In this document: piece by piece, positions 28,209-37,146 of the stretch
Layout: every line of letters starts with the position of its first letter
Position numbering within the stretch: the first letter of the stretch is position 1
Origin: Melioribacteraceae bacterium
GTDB taxonomy: Bacteria; Bacteroidota; Ignavibacteria; Ignavibacteriales; Melioribacteraceae
Length of the DNA stretch: 64,000 nucleotides
Assembly: GCA_030584085.1 (NCBI GenBank)
Contig: CP129490.1
Span: 2,761,511-2,825,510, forward strand
Direction: 5' to 3'
The notes under the pieces: generated by a model
What the model was told of the DNA's origin: nothing
Databases searched by the model: none
The model's input: only the letters and a program-made list of their open reading frames with translations
Position numbers and translations under genes: made by a program

Positions 28209-29591
28209 ATGAAAACTATGTTTAACATAAAAACACATTCGGCATTAATCTACTTTTCCCTTTTGACTTTTGCATTTATCCTTTGTCCTTTGTCCTTTAT
28301 ACTTGTTTCCTGTAACACAACCGAACCTCCGCCGGATAACGATAAACCAAAACCAACTTTATCTCTTTCACTTGATGATACATCACCTACTGAAGTTTGG
28401 CTTAATCTTACAACAACGGACTTAGAACTACCCAATGAGATTATTCTATTTAGAGACGGAGATACATCACAAATAATAGCACTTACCGAAAGTGAAATAA
28501 CTTTGTATGAAGACTCGCTTCTTCCATCTCAGAGTTATACTTACAATGTATCCAGCGAAAAAAATCAAGTAACCAGTAATGAAGTTACAGCGGTAACAAT
28601 GGATACAACAAGCCACAATTTTACTTGGGAGGTATTTGAGTTTGGTGAACACGGAAACAGCATATTGAGAGATGTAGCAATTATAGACGAGAGCAACATT
28701 TGGGCTGTAGGAGCAATTTACCTAAAAGACTCAACCGGGGCGAATGATTCGAAAGTTTATAACGCAGTCCACTGGAACGGTAAAGTATGGCAACCATTGA
28801 GAATTGTGGAAGAAGGATTTCTACTTGCTCCAGAGTATAGTATTTATGCAATAGCGGAAGATGATATTTGGATAGGCGGTTCAATACCTCAACACTGGAA
28901 TGGGAAGACTTGGACTTTCTGGGGAGGAGACAAAGGTTATGAAGGAGGGTTCTATATTAACAAAATTTGGGCTAAAAGTTCAAATGAGGTATATCTTGTT
29001 GGCGGCAATGGAAATATCCGTTATTACAACGGCACGTCATGGCGAAAGATAGAGAATCCCGTAGGGACAGGTGGGACGGATGTTGATTTGCGGGATGTTT
29101 GGGGTCAAGGGGATATAGTCTGGATTAGTGGTTATGAAGAGACCGGTGAAACTGTTTTAATCAAGATTGAAAATGTACTTGCAGAAATAGTCTTCTCCGA
29201 AAATGTAATTAACAATCCTTCTCAATTTAACGGAACGATACGAAGTCTTTGGACTAACACAGAAACACATCTTTATTTACTCAGTTCAACAAACCTATAC
29301 CGATACAGTAATGGTATCAATGACGAAATAACATCATTAGTCGAATTTGGAGAAAGTAGAGCTTGGTTTGAGCGGCTGAGGGGAAATGATGTGAATGATC
29401 TTATTATCGCCGGATATAAATCATCGATTCAACATTATAACGGAAATACATGGAAGGAGTATCCGGAGTTACAAGATGAGTTTAAGATAACATTCGGGTT
29501 GGATTACAAAGATAATATTGTGGTAGTAGTAGGAGAAGATTACAGAAGCGGATTCTTTTCTAAAGGATTTATTTCGATTGGAAAAAATTAA
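28209..29591 (+). CDS. Lipoprotein with beta-propeller-like repeats
   Basis: 460-residue envelope protein. The long signal peptide ends in the lipobox LVSC (Cys35), followed by a Pro/Asp-rich spacer and a fibronectin-III-like domain (about 48-140). The rest is a set of short repeats of the form D(I/V)W-(V/I)G...HWNGK-W, e.g. NIWAVGAI, DIWIGGSI, EVYLVGGN, VWISGYE, DLIIAGYK, with YNG-(T/S)W between them. This suggests a beta-propeller of a type often multiplied in Ignavibacteria genomes. The function is unknown. The gene stands between two copies of the same terminator, next to fragments of other genes, so it may be an insertion at this site. Confidence 0.68.
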   Translation: MKTMFNIKTHSALIYFSLLTFAFILCPLSFILVSCNTTEPPPDNDKPKPTLSLSLDDTSPTEVWLNLTTTDLELPNEIILFRDGDTSQIIALTESEITLYEDSLLPSQSYTYNVSSEKNQVTSNEVTAVTMDTTSHNFTWEVFEFGEHGNSILRDVAIIDESNIWAVGAIYLKDSTGANDSKVYNAVHWNGKVWQPLRIVEEGFLLAPEYSIYAIAEDDIWIGGSIPQHWNGKTWTFWGGDKGYEGGFYINKIWAKSSNEVYLVGGNGNIRYYNGTSWRKIENPVGTGGTDVDLRDVWGQGDIVWISGYEETGETVLIKIENVLAEIVFSENVINNPSQFNGTIRSLWTNTETHLYLLSSTNLYRYSNGINDEITSLVEFGESRAWFERLRGNDVNDLIIAGYKSSIQHYNGNTWKEYPELQDEFKITFGLDYKDNIVVVVGEDYRSGFFSKGFISIGKN

Positions 29592-29660
29592 AAAGGTATT
29601 AGAAATGTTAACTCCACCGGAAAGCACAATCCCTCGATAGAAAAAATTGCTGCGAATTAT

Positions 29661-29726
29661 TCACAGAATCGAAACAATCTCATCTGTAATTTTTGCAGTC
29701 GCGCCAATGTTTTTCTTAACATAATC
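29661..29726 (-). pseudogene. kdtA 3'-end fragment (last 21 codons plus stop)
   Basis: Read on the minus strand this encodes DYVKKNIGATAKITDEIVSIL followed by TGA, matching the end of the intact kdtA at 29821-29886. By hand comparison 56 of 66 bases agree. Eight of the ten differences are synonymous, and the two changes (E to K, V to I) are conservative. The upstream part of the gene is missing. The pattern suggests descent from a functional, diverged kdtA rather than decay of a recent copy. Confidence 0.85.
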
Positions 29727-29742
29727 GGGGAAAAATAGATTT

Positions 29743-29763
29743 AAGATGATGTTAATCAAGTAA
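29743..29763 (+). pseudogene. T9SS gene 3'-end fragment (KMMLIK stop)
   Basis: Codons AAG ATG ATG TTA ATC AAG TAA match the last residues KMMLVK of the five-repeat gene (27956-27976). The following 40 bases also match its downstream region, including the terminator. It abuts the kdtA fragment within about 17 bases. The rest of the T9SS gene is absent. Confidence 0.75.
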
Positions 29764-29779
29764 TAATTCTAGGTTTACC

Positions 29780-29813
29780 AAAAACCCAACTTCTTTGAGA
29801 AGTTGGGTTTTTT
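29780..29813. terminator. Terminator of kdtA, near copy of the one at 27994
   Basis: Stem AAACCCAACTTCT / AGAAGTTGGGTTT with loop TTG, flanked by T-rich sequence in both directions. It lies eight bases past the kdtA stop on the minus strand. The arms are identical to those at 27994-28029 while the loop differs. Confidence 0.92.
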
Positions 29814-29820
29814 AATACAT

Positions 29821-31101
29821 TCACAAAACGGAAACAATTTCATCCGTAATTTTTGCGGTTGCACCGATGTTTTCCTTAACATAATCGGATGCTATTTGTC
29901 CGAGTTTTGATCTGTAAGTATCATCGGTAATTAATTTACTGAGGATTCTATAAGCTTCTTTTTTATTGTGCACAACTCTGGCGCTTCCCTCTTCAATCAA
30001 TGATAATGCTTCCTGGCTGTTATAAATTTTTGGACCGAAAAGTACCGGCAAACCATAAACGGACGGCTCTAATACATTATGGACATTCTGCTTAAATCCG
30101 CCGCCGACAAATGCTAAGTCGGCATAGTAGTACAAACTAAGTAGAATACCAATTGAATCAATTAGAATGACTCTTTGATTATTATAAATATTCATATGCG
30201 AGAATCTTATTGAACCGATTGATTTATTAACTTGGTGTTCTAACTTTTCGAGATGATTTATTGTTGGTTCGTGCGGTGCAATTATCAAAATTAAATTTTT
30301 ATGTTTACTCATTAATTTAAACAACGCGGGAAGAACAACTTCTTCATCGGATTCCCATGCACTGCCTAATACAACAACTTTCTTACCATCAAAGAAATTC
30401 TCTTTGAATAATTTTTTTTCTTTTGCCTGCAAACTTTTTTGATAAACACGGTCATATCTTGTGTCGCCGACAGTTTTAACTTTACTGCTGTCTAAATTGA
30501 ATTGAAGAAAGTTATTTCTGTCTTCATCGGAAACTGTTAATATTTTATCTATTTCCTTATATATATGATGATGAAAAATCTTAGCGACTCCATACTTTCT
30601 CGGAGAGTTGTAACGCATTGTTGCATCGACTAATAATGTTGGAATTTTTTTATCACTTAATTCAAAAATCATATTCGGCCAAATATCGTAACGCATGAAA
30701 ACGGCGACATCAATTTTTAGAACATCCAGAAATTCTTTGCATTTTTTCCGAGAATCAAGTGGTATGTATGTTACAATATCTGCAAAAGAATAATTTATTG
30801 AATTCTGATAACCCGATGGTGAAAAAAAAGAAACAACTATAATTACTTCTTCTCTTTTTCTTAGCTCTTCGATAATTGGTTTTGCCTGTTCGAATTCTCC
30901 CATCGAAGATGAATGAAACCATATTCGCTTTTTCGATTTATCTAGTTTTTTAACTTGGGATTTTAATTTTTCTGCTAAATTCTTTCGATCTCTTATTCCT
31001 CTTCTAATTTTATTATTGAATAATGACGCGACGTAAATCGCCGCAATGAAAAGTGGAAGTAATAAATAGTCGTAAAAGAATCGAAGTAATTTGATCATCA
31101 T
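29821..31101 (-). CDS. kdtA: 3-deoxy-D-manno-octulosonic acid (KDO) transferase
   Basis: 426-residue GT30 glycosyltransferase (WaaA) that adds KDO from CMP-KDO to lipid A at the inner membrane. The N-terminal membrane anchor is at about 8-27. WFHSSSMGEFEQAKP contains the catalytic Glu, followed by VSFFSPSGYQ, VLGSAWESDEEV, and the C-terminal NVLEPSVYGLPVLFGP. It overlaps the upstream glycosyltransferase gene by four bases (ATGA), so the two are translationally coupled. The last 21 codons have a homologous fragment nearby at 29661-29726. Confidence 0.93.
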   Translation of the reverse strand: MMIKLLRFFYDYLLLPLFIAAIYVASLFNNKIRRGIRDRKNLAEKLKSQVKKLDKSKKRIWFHSSSMGEFEQAKPIIEELRKREEVIIVVSFFSPSGYQNSINYSFADIVTYIPLDSRKKCKEFLDVLKIDVAVFMRYDIWPNMIFELSDKKIPTLLVDATMRYNSPRKYGVAKIFHHHIYKEIDKILTVSDEDRNNFLQFNLDSSKVKTVGDTRYDRVYQKSLQAKEKKLFKENFFDGKKVVVLGSAWESDEEVVLPALFKLMSKHKNLILIIAPHEPTINHLEKLEHQVNKSIGSIRFSHMNIYNNQRVILIDSIGILLSLYYYADLAFVGGGFKQNVHNVLEPSVYGLPVLFGPKIYNSQEALSLIEEGSARVVHNKKEAYRILSKLITDDTYRSKLGQIASDYVKENIGATAKITDEIVSVL

Positions 31102-32057
31102 AATGAAATAAATTTTTCAATTTTATTGTGAACTAATTCCGGAGTCAATTCCAACATACATTTAAAATGTGACTTCGGACATTTGTCTTTACCAATATGC
31201 GAACATGGTCTGCATTTTAATTCCTCGTTTTCAATGACTAATGAATTTTCCGAATAAGGCGCGAAACCGAATTCTTTAACAGTTGATCCGAATATTGCAA
31301 TCACCGGAACATCAACAGAAACTGCGGTATGCATCAACCCGGAATCATTGCAGACAATTAATTTGCATTCTTTCATATCGCGAGCAATTTGAATTAAATC
31401 ATTTTCTGTTGATAAATCAATCGCGCCGGGAATTTCTTGCTTAAGATTATGACAAATTTCTTTATCATCACTTCCGCCGAAAAGTAAAATTGTATAGCCT
31501 TTCGCACTTAATAGTTTACCAAGTTCATTGAAATATTCAATCGGCCACATTTTAGTGAAATGTTTTGATCCCGGTGCAAAGCCAATATATTTTCCGGGTT
31601 TTACACTTGAGATAACTTCCTCAGGAACAAACAAAGATGGTTTTTGAAAATTGAAATCTAATCCGGGAATACTTTCAAAATACATTTGCGGAATTGATTT
31701 AACTTTTTTGAAAAGATTCCATTTAAAATTAACGAGTAAAAATTTATTCAGAGTTGGTTTCTTAAAACGATAAACTTTTGCAGATAATTTTGAACTAATT
31801 TTTCTGCTTCTAAAATTATTTTGTAGATCAATTACCAAGTTATATTTATTTTTTTGTAATGACTTAAGAAGTAGATCAATATTTTTTGATTTATCAAATT
31901 CATAAATGTGGTTAAGAATTGGATTAGTTTTTACCGCATAAAGAAATTGTGGTTTTACAAGAAAATCAATTTGCGTGTTTGGAAACTTCTGCTGCAGTGC
32001 CGAAATAACCGGAGTAGTAAGAAGTACATCGCCAAGCGAGCTTAATCGGATAATCAA
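31098..32057 (-). CDS. GT9-family glycosyltransferase (heptosyltransferase-like)
   Basis: 319-residue GT-B enzyme of family 9, which transfers heptose to the LPS inner core. It starts with IIRLSSLGDVLLTTPV and has FAPGSKHFTKMWP and a C-terminal CNDSGLMHTAVSVDVPVIAIFG that binds the sugar nucleotide. Cysteines near the end (CRPCSHIGKDKCPKSHFKC) are common in this group. The start is TTG at 32057; no in-frame ATG exists before an upstream stop, and the family normally begins K-I-L-I-I-R, so one or two extra residues are possible. Cotranscribed with kdtA. Confidence 0.87.
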   Translation of the reverse strand: MIIRLSSLGDVLLTTPVISALQQKFPNTQIDFLVKPQFLYAVKTNPILNHIYEFDKSKNIDLLLKSLQKNKYNLVIDLQNNFRSRKISSKLSAKVYRFKKPTLNKFLLVNFKWNLFKKVKSIPQMYFESIPGLDFNFQKPSLFVPEEVISSVKPGKYIGFAPGSKHFTKMWPIEYFNELGKLLSAKGYTILLFGGSDDKEICHNLKQEIPGAIDLSTENDLIQIARDMKECKLIVCNDSGLMHTAVSVDVPVIAIFGSTVKEFGFAPYSENSLVIENEELKCRPCSHIGKDKCPKSHFKCMLELTPELVHNKIEKFISL

Positions 32058-32225
32058 TATTTTTTTATAGTTTGTCAGCTAATAACCTAAATTGATGAAG
32101 GAGAACAATAATATCAATCATTGCTTCCAAATTTACTTTAAATAAAATTGTGATTCGACAAATATAATTTGTAGAAAAAATTCAACTTAGTTATTTTAAT
32201 ACACTATAAATTGAAAAGGTGAAAA

Positions 32226-32486
32226 ATGACAACTCTTCCTCCTCCTTCAACAAACTTCTTTCCCACAGATTCGCTAGAAAAAAAAGTTTACAACATTGTA
32301 GAAAAGTATTCCGAATTTATCCCGATTCCAAACGACCGAAACAGACTTGGTTTTAATCTATATAAATTTATGACCGGCGAAGGTGATGCACCGGAAATTT
32401 GTGTGAAAAATGCTAAGTTAAAATTGGTTGGAATTACACATCAAGAACTTGCTTCAAAACTAAATGAAGATTTAAAACAGATTTAG
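32226..32486 (+). CDS. Small protein of unknown function
   Basis: 86-residue soluble protein with no recognised domain. The N-terminus is Thr/Pro-rich (TTLPPPSTNFFP), the middle has a helix (LEKKVYNIVEKYSEF), and the end has LKLVGITHQELASKLNEDLK. AAGGTG precedes the ATG. It is alone on the plus strand between GT9 and fbp with its own shared terminator, which supports it as a real gene. Its codon use is like that of its neighbours. Confidence 0.65.
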   Translation: MTTLPPPSTNFFPTDSLEKKVYNIVEKYSEFIPIPNDRNRLGFNLYKFMTGEGDAPEICVKNAKLKLVGITHQELASKLNEDLKQI

Positions 32487-32496
32487 CTGTAAACAA

Positions 32497-32534
32497 TTTC
32501 CCGGGATTTTAATTAATCATAAATCCCGGGGAAA
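32497..32534. terminator. Bidirectional terminator between the small gene and fbp
   Basis: Perfect 10-bp core CCCGGGATTT (32500-32509) / AAATCCCGGG (32521-32530), with TTT and AAA outside it, separated by one bulged G. It is flanked by A/T runs on both sides and serves two convergent genes. Confidence 0.88.
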
Positions 32535-32537
32535 ATT

Positions 32538-33554
32538 TTAATCGCCTTCTTCTTCTATAAACTTTTCTACCAGTTCAACATCTTCTCTGCTACCAATATA
32601 AATCGGCACTCTTTGATGAAGTTCTGTAGGTTTCATTTCAAGAATTCGATTACCTTTTCCGTCGGTTGCTTTACCGCCTGCTGCTTCAACTATAAATGCC
32701 ATTGGGTTGCATTCATAAACCAATCGAAGTTTACCATTCGGATTTCGCTTATCTGCCGGGTACATATACACTCCGCCATATAAAAGATTGCGATGAATAT
32801 CAGAAACCATTGATCCTATGTAGCGCGCTTTGTAGGGTTTTTCGTGATTATCTTGTGCCTGAAGATGTTTAATATATTTTTTTAATCCTGGATGCCAGTA
32901 TTTATAGTTACCTTCATTAATGCTATAGATAGCACCTCTTGATTTCGTTTCAATATTTTCATGTGAAAGTAAGAATTCACCAAATGCAGGATCAAGTGTA
33001 AATCCGTGAACACCATGTCCCGCAGTGTAAACAAATATAGTACTCGAGCCATAAACAATATATCCGGCTGCAACTTGATTATCACCTTTCTGCAAACAAT
33101 CTTCCAATGTACCGGGACCCTCTTCACTTGGATCAATTCTTTTGTAGATCGAGAATATTGTTCCGATACTTACATTCGCATCAATGTTTGATGAACCATC
33201 AAGCGGATCAAATAGAATTACGTACTTACCAATTTTGTGTTTTTCCGGAATGTGAATGATATCGGTTTCTTCCTCGGATGCCATAACGCAAAAATGTCCG
33301 GTGTGATCAAGAGCTCTAATTAATGTATCATGCGCAAACATATCAAGCTTTTTAACTTGTTCGCCATGAACGTTTTCATCTCCGGTAAATCCAAGAATAT
33401 CAGCCAGCCCGGCTTTGTTTACTTCAAGTGAAATTACTTTTGCCGCTAAACCGATTTGGTTAAGAATAGCCGAAAGTTCGCCAGTTGCCCCGGGATGAAG
33501 TTTTTCTCCTTCATCAATGTGCCTGGGCAAAGTCATGAAACGAGTTTTTGCCAT
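32538..33554 (-). CDS. fbp: Fructose-1,6-bisphosphatase, class I
   Basis: 338-residue sugar phosphatase that converts fructose 1,6-bisphosphate to fructose 6-phosphate in gluconeogenesis. The class I signature FDPLDGSSNIDANVSIGTIF is present with its metal-binding Asp residues, along with ASEEETD before it and GGKATDGKGNRILE near the end. It starts 15 bases after the ABC transporter gene on the same strand. With pckA in this window it gives two irreversible steps of gluconeogenesis. Confidence 0.97.
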   Translation of the reverse strand: MAKTRFMTLPRHIDEGEKLHPGATGELSAILNQIGLAAKVISLEVNKAGLADILGFTGDENVHGEQVKKLDMFAHDTLIRALDHTGHFCVMASEEETDIIHIPEKHKIGKYVILFDPLDGSSNIDANVSIGTIFSIYKRIDPSEEGPGTLEDCLQKGDNQVAAGYIVYGSSTIFVYTAGHGVHGFTLDPAFGEFLLSHENIETKSRGAIYSINEGNYKYWHPGLKKYIKHLQAQDNHEKPYKARYIGSMVSDIHRNLLYGGVYMYPADKRNPNGKLRLVYECNPMAFIVEAAGGKATDGKGNRILEMKPTELHQRVPIYIGSREDVELVEKFIEEEGD

Positions 33555-33569
33555 TATTTCCTCCCTGTA

Positions 33570-35354
33570 TTAAGAAGTTTTTACAACTTCCTGATCTTTG
33601 TATTGCAGCTGGTACAATTTATAATATATACCTTGTTTTGCGAGTAAGTCTTGGTGGGTTCCTATCTCTCTAATTTCGCCTTTGTGCATGACAATAATTT
33701 TATCAGCGTTTTGTATCGTTGATAATCTATGTGCTACAACTATTGATGTTCTTCCGACTAATAATTTTTCAATCGCTTGTTGAATTAATATTTCCGATTC
33801 GGTATCAATGCTTGAAGTTGCTTCATCTAAAATAAGAACTTGCGGATTATAAGCCAAAGCTCTTGCAAAAGAAATTAATTGCTTTTGTCCCACACTTAAT
33901 GTTGCGCCTTTTTCTTTGACCTCTTCGTTGTATTTGTTGGGAAGCTTTTCTATAAACTTATCCGCACCGACAAATTTAGCGGCTGCAATTACTTGTTCAT
34001 CTGTTACATTAGGCGAACCTAAACTTATATTAGATTTGATCGTCCCGGAAAAAAGATAAACATCTTGCAATACTATTGAAATAAATTTTCTCAAATCGCG
34101 TTTATCTAATTCGGAAATATTAACTCCGTCAATTAATATTTCACCTTTTTGTATATCATAAAAACGAGTGAGAATATTTATGATACTTGTTTTGCCCGCA
34201 CCCGTGTGACCAACTAATGCAATTGTTTCACCGGGATTGATTTTTAACGAAATGTCTCGTAAAACATATTCGTCCGAGTTATAAGAAAACCAGACTTTCT
34301 TGAATTCAATTTCACCTTTAACATTATTTAACTCTTTAGGATGATCGGGATTTTTAACAAATGTTTCGTTATCAAGTAACTTAAATATTCTTTCCGATGA
34401 AGCCATTGCGGTTTGCATAATATTATATTTTTCCGAAAGATCACGGATTGGACGGAAAAACATTTCGGTGTATTGAATAAAAGCGAATAACACACCTATG
34501 GTCATCGCATTTTGAACAACTTGTCCGCCGCCGTACCAAATGATTAAAGCGATTGCTAGTGAACTTAATATTTCCACAACCGGATAGAAAACCGCATAAT
34601 AAAAAATTGAATCAATATTAGCTTTACGATGATCGGCATTAATATTAGAAAACTTTTTAAGTTCATCTTTCTCTTTGGAAAAGATTTGGACAATACTCAT
34701 TCCGGTAACATGTTCTTGCATGTAAGAATTAAGTCTAGCTAGGTGAAATCTTACATCTCTGTAAGCATCTCTAACTTTTCTTCTAAACAAGAAAGTCCCA
34801 TAAATTAAAATAGGAAGAACCGACAATGTTACAAGCGAAAGATCCCACGACATGAAGAACATAAAAATTAAAATCCAAAAGATGATAAAGATATCACTGA
34901 ACACCATTACAATTCCTGATGAGAAAAGTTCATTCAACGCTTCAACATCGTTTGTTGTTCTTGTAACTAATCTCCCGATCGGAGTTTTGTCAAAGAATCT
35001 TAATGCTAACTTTTGAATATGTGAAAAGATTTTAACCCGAAGATCAAAAATTATTTTTTGACCCATCAATTGAGTATAGTAAGTCAAAAAATATTGGATG
35101 ACCGATTGAATTAATAACGCACCGATCAATATTGCCGATATAAGTAGTAAACCATTATAATCGCTCTCAACTATATAGTCATCGACAGCAATTTTTGTTA
35201 AATACGGACGAACCGGGCCGAGTGCGGCAACTACAATGTTTAATATAATTGCTATAACAACATACTTTTTATAAGGTTTAACGTAACCCAAAAGTCGTCG
35301 CATTAATTTGGAATCGTATGCTTTACCTAATATTTCGTCGCCGGTTTCAATCAT
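33570..35354 (-). CDS. ABC exporter half-transporter, catalytic-Glu subunit
   Basis: 594-residue MsbA-type half transporter: six membrane helices in residues 20-310, then a nucleotide-binding domain with Walker A GHTGAGKTS, signature LSVGQKQL and Walker B VLILDEATSSID. The catalytic Glu is present, but the signature is non-canonical (LSVGQ instead of LSGGQ). Its partner has the reverse pattern, so the two should form an asymmetric heterodimer of the BmrCD/TM287-288 type. The upstream gene ends four bases away. The substrate (lipid, drug or peptide) is unknown. Confidence 0.92.
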   Translation of the reverse strand: MIETGDEILGKAYDSKLMRRLLGYVKPYKKYVVIAIILNIVVAALGPVRPYLTKIAVDDYIVESDYNGLLLISAILIGALLIQSVIQYFLTYYTQLMGQKIIFDLRVKIFSHIQKLALRFFDKTPIGRLVTRTTNDVEALNELFSSGIVMVFSDIFIIFWILIFMFFMSWDLSLVTLSVLPILIYGTFLFRRKVRDAYRDVRFHLARLNSYMQEHVTGMSIVQIFSKEKDELKKFSNINADHRKANIDSIFYYAVFYPVVEILSSLAIALIIWYGGGQVVQNAMTIGVLFAFIQYTEMFFRPIRDLSEKYNIMQTAMASSERIFKLLDNETFVKNPDHPKELNNVKGEIEFKKVWFSYNSDEYVLRDISLKINPGETIALVGHTGAGKTSIINILTRFYDIQKGEILIDGVNISELDKRDLRKFISIVLQDVYLFSGTIKSNISLGSPNVTDEQVIAAAKFVGADKFIEKLPNKYNEEVKEKGATLSVGQKQLISFARALAYNPQVLILDEATSSIDTESEILIQQAIEKLLVGRTSIVVAHRLSTIQNADKIIVMHKGEIREIGTHQDLLAKQGIYYKLYQLQYKDQEVVKTS

Positions 35355-35357
35355 TAA

Positions 35358-37106
35358 TTATGATAATTCCTTTAGTTCTTCTTCCAATAATTGTTTGAAA
35401 TGTAAATCAGCATAAATACCGCCGAGTGAAACGAGTTTCTCATGATTTCCTTGTTCCTGAATTCTTCCGTTTTGTAACACTAAAATCTTATCTGCATCTT
35501 TAACCGTGGAAATTCTATGACTGACTATTATACTGGTTCTATCTTTCATATATTCTTTTAACTGCTTTAAAATCTCTTCTTCGGTATTTGTATCGACCGA
35601 AGAAAATGAATCGTCAAGTATGAGTATTTTAGGATCGATAGCTAATGCTCTTGCCAGACATGATCTTTGTTTTTGTCCGCCGGATAAAGTAATTCCTCTT
35701 TCACCGAGCATTGTTTCATAACCTTTAGGAAATCCTTCAACATCTTTATCAAGTTGAGATATTTTTGCAACATGATTAACAATTTCATCATTTCCGTTTT
35801 TTGTACCGTAAAGAATATTATTTTTCAATGTATCCGAGAAAAGGAATGTTTCCTGCGGAACCAAACCAACATTTTGCCTTAATATCTTTAGTGGAATTTC
35901 CTTTATCTTATAACCGTCTATTAGAACATCACCGTTTGTTGCATCAAATAATCTTGGTATCAAATTAAGCAAAGTTGTTTTTCCTGAACCGGTTTTACCG
36001 ATTATCGCAATTGTCTCTCCCGGCTCGATTGAAAAACTTATATTATCCAAAACATCCGGCAAATCATTTTTATATCTGAATGAAACATTTTTAAATTCAA
36101 TTCTGCCTTTAATTGAGTTTATAATTGTTCGTGTCGCTTTTGAGTCTTGAATTTCCAATTCTTCATGCAGAATTTTGATTAATCGCTTCATACTTGCAGA
36201 AGCTTGTTGAATGATATTCAAAATCCAGCCGAAAGCAATCATAGGCCAAATTAACATTCCGAGGAAAATTACAAATGCGGAAATATCACCGAGAGTTAGA
36301 GCGTTTTCTATGACCATTCCACCGCCGGCCCAAACAACAATGATTACTGAAAGTCCCGCAATTGTATAAAGTATTGGCTGGAACAAAGCTTGAATTTTAA
36401 CTTTGTCCATTGTCTTGTTGAGATAATCTTCGCTCTGTTCTGTAAAATTTTTAATCTCTCCGTCTTCTCTTACATAGGATTTAATTACCCTAATTCCGGC
36501 AAAATTTTCTTGAGCTCTTGTTGTTAAATCCGAAAAGCTTTCTTGTATAAGCGTAAACTTTTTATGAATCTTTTTACTCAATTGATAAACAAAGTAAGAT
36601 AAAAACGGAAGCGGTATTAAAGTATAAAAAGTTAAGAGAGGACTTATTGTAATCATTATTGCAATGATTATTATAAACTTCGAGACTGTATCAATGGAAT
36701 ACATAACTGCCGGACCAACATACATTCTCACAGCGCTGATATCGTTAGTAGCATGCGCCATTATATTTCCGGTGGAGTTATTTTGGAAATATCTATGGGA
36801 TAATTTTTGAATGTGAGCCCAAAAATCTTGACGTAAATCGTACTCAATTTCTCTAGATACAACAATGATTGTTTGTCTAATTAAAAATCGGAAAACGCCT
36901 GCAATAACTGCCGCGATAAATATGAGTAATCCATATTCGAATAATTTATCGAACTTAACATCCTGCTGAATTCCGTCAATTCCCTCTCTCAAAAATATTG
37001 GAATGAAAACTTGCGCGATGTTCGAGATGAGTATAAAGAGAACACCAAGAGCAAGTTTCTTTTTGTAACGAAGGAAGTATTTATTTAAATAAGATAAACT
37101 ATCCAT
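35358..37106 (-). CDS. ABC exporter half-transporter, degenerate-site subunit
   Basis: 582-residue half transporter with six membrane helices (about 15-300). The nucleotide-binding domain has Walker A GKTGSGKTT, a canonical signature LSGGQKQR, and Walker B ILILDDSFSSVD, where Asp replaces the catalytic Glu. In heterodimeric exporters the site that combines this Walker B with the partner's weak signature does not hydrolyse ATP. Together with the gene at 33570-35354 the motifs match that design. It is preceded by serS. Confidence 0.92.
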   Translation of the reverse strand: MDSLSYLNKYFLRYKKKLALGVLFILISNIAQVFIPIFLREGIDGIQQDVKFDKLFEYGLLIFIAAVIAGVFRFLIRQTIIVVSREIEYDLRQDFWAHIQKLSHRYFQNNSTGNIMAHATNDISAVRMYVGPAVMYSIDTVSKFIIIIAIMITISPLLTFYTLIPLPFLSYFVYQLSKKIHKKFTLIQESFSDLTTRAQENFAGIRVIKSYVREDGEIKNFTEQSEDYLNKTMDKVKIQALFQPILYTIAGLSVIIVVWAGGGMVIENALTLGDISAFVIFLGMLIWPMIAFGWILNIIQQASASMKRLIKILHEELEIQDSKATRTIINSIKGRIEFKNVSFRYKNDLPDVLDNISFSIEPGETIAIIGKTGSGKTTLLNLIPRLFDATNGDVLIDGYKIKEIPLKILRQNVGLVPQETFLFSDTLKNNILYGTKNGNDEIVNHVAKISQLDKDVEGFPKGYETMLGERGITLSGGQKQRSCLARALAIDPKILILDDSFSSVDTNTEEEILKQLKEYMKDRTSIIVSHRISTVKDADKILVLQNGRIQEQGNHEKLVSLGGIYADLHFKQLLEEELKELS

Positions 37107-37146
37107 ATATTGAATTTACCGAGCTGCTATATCCTAAATTAATTTA

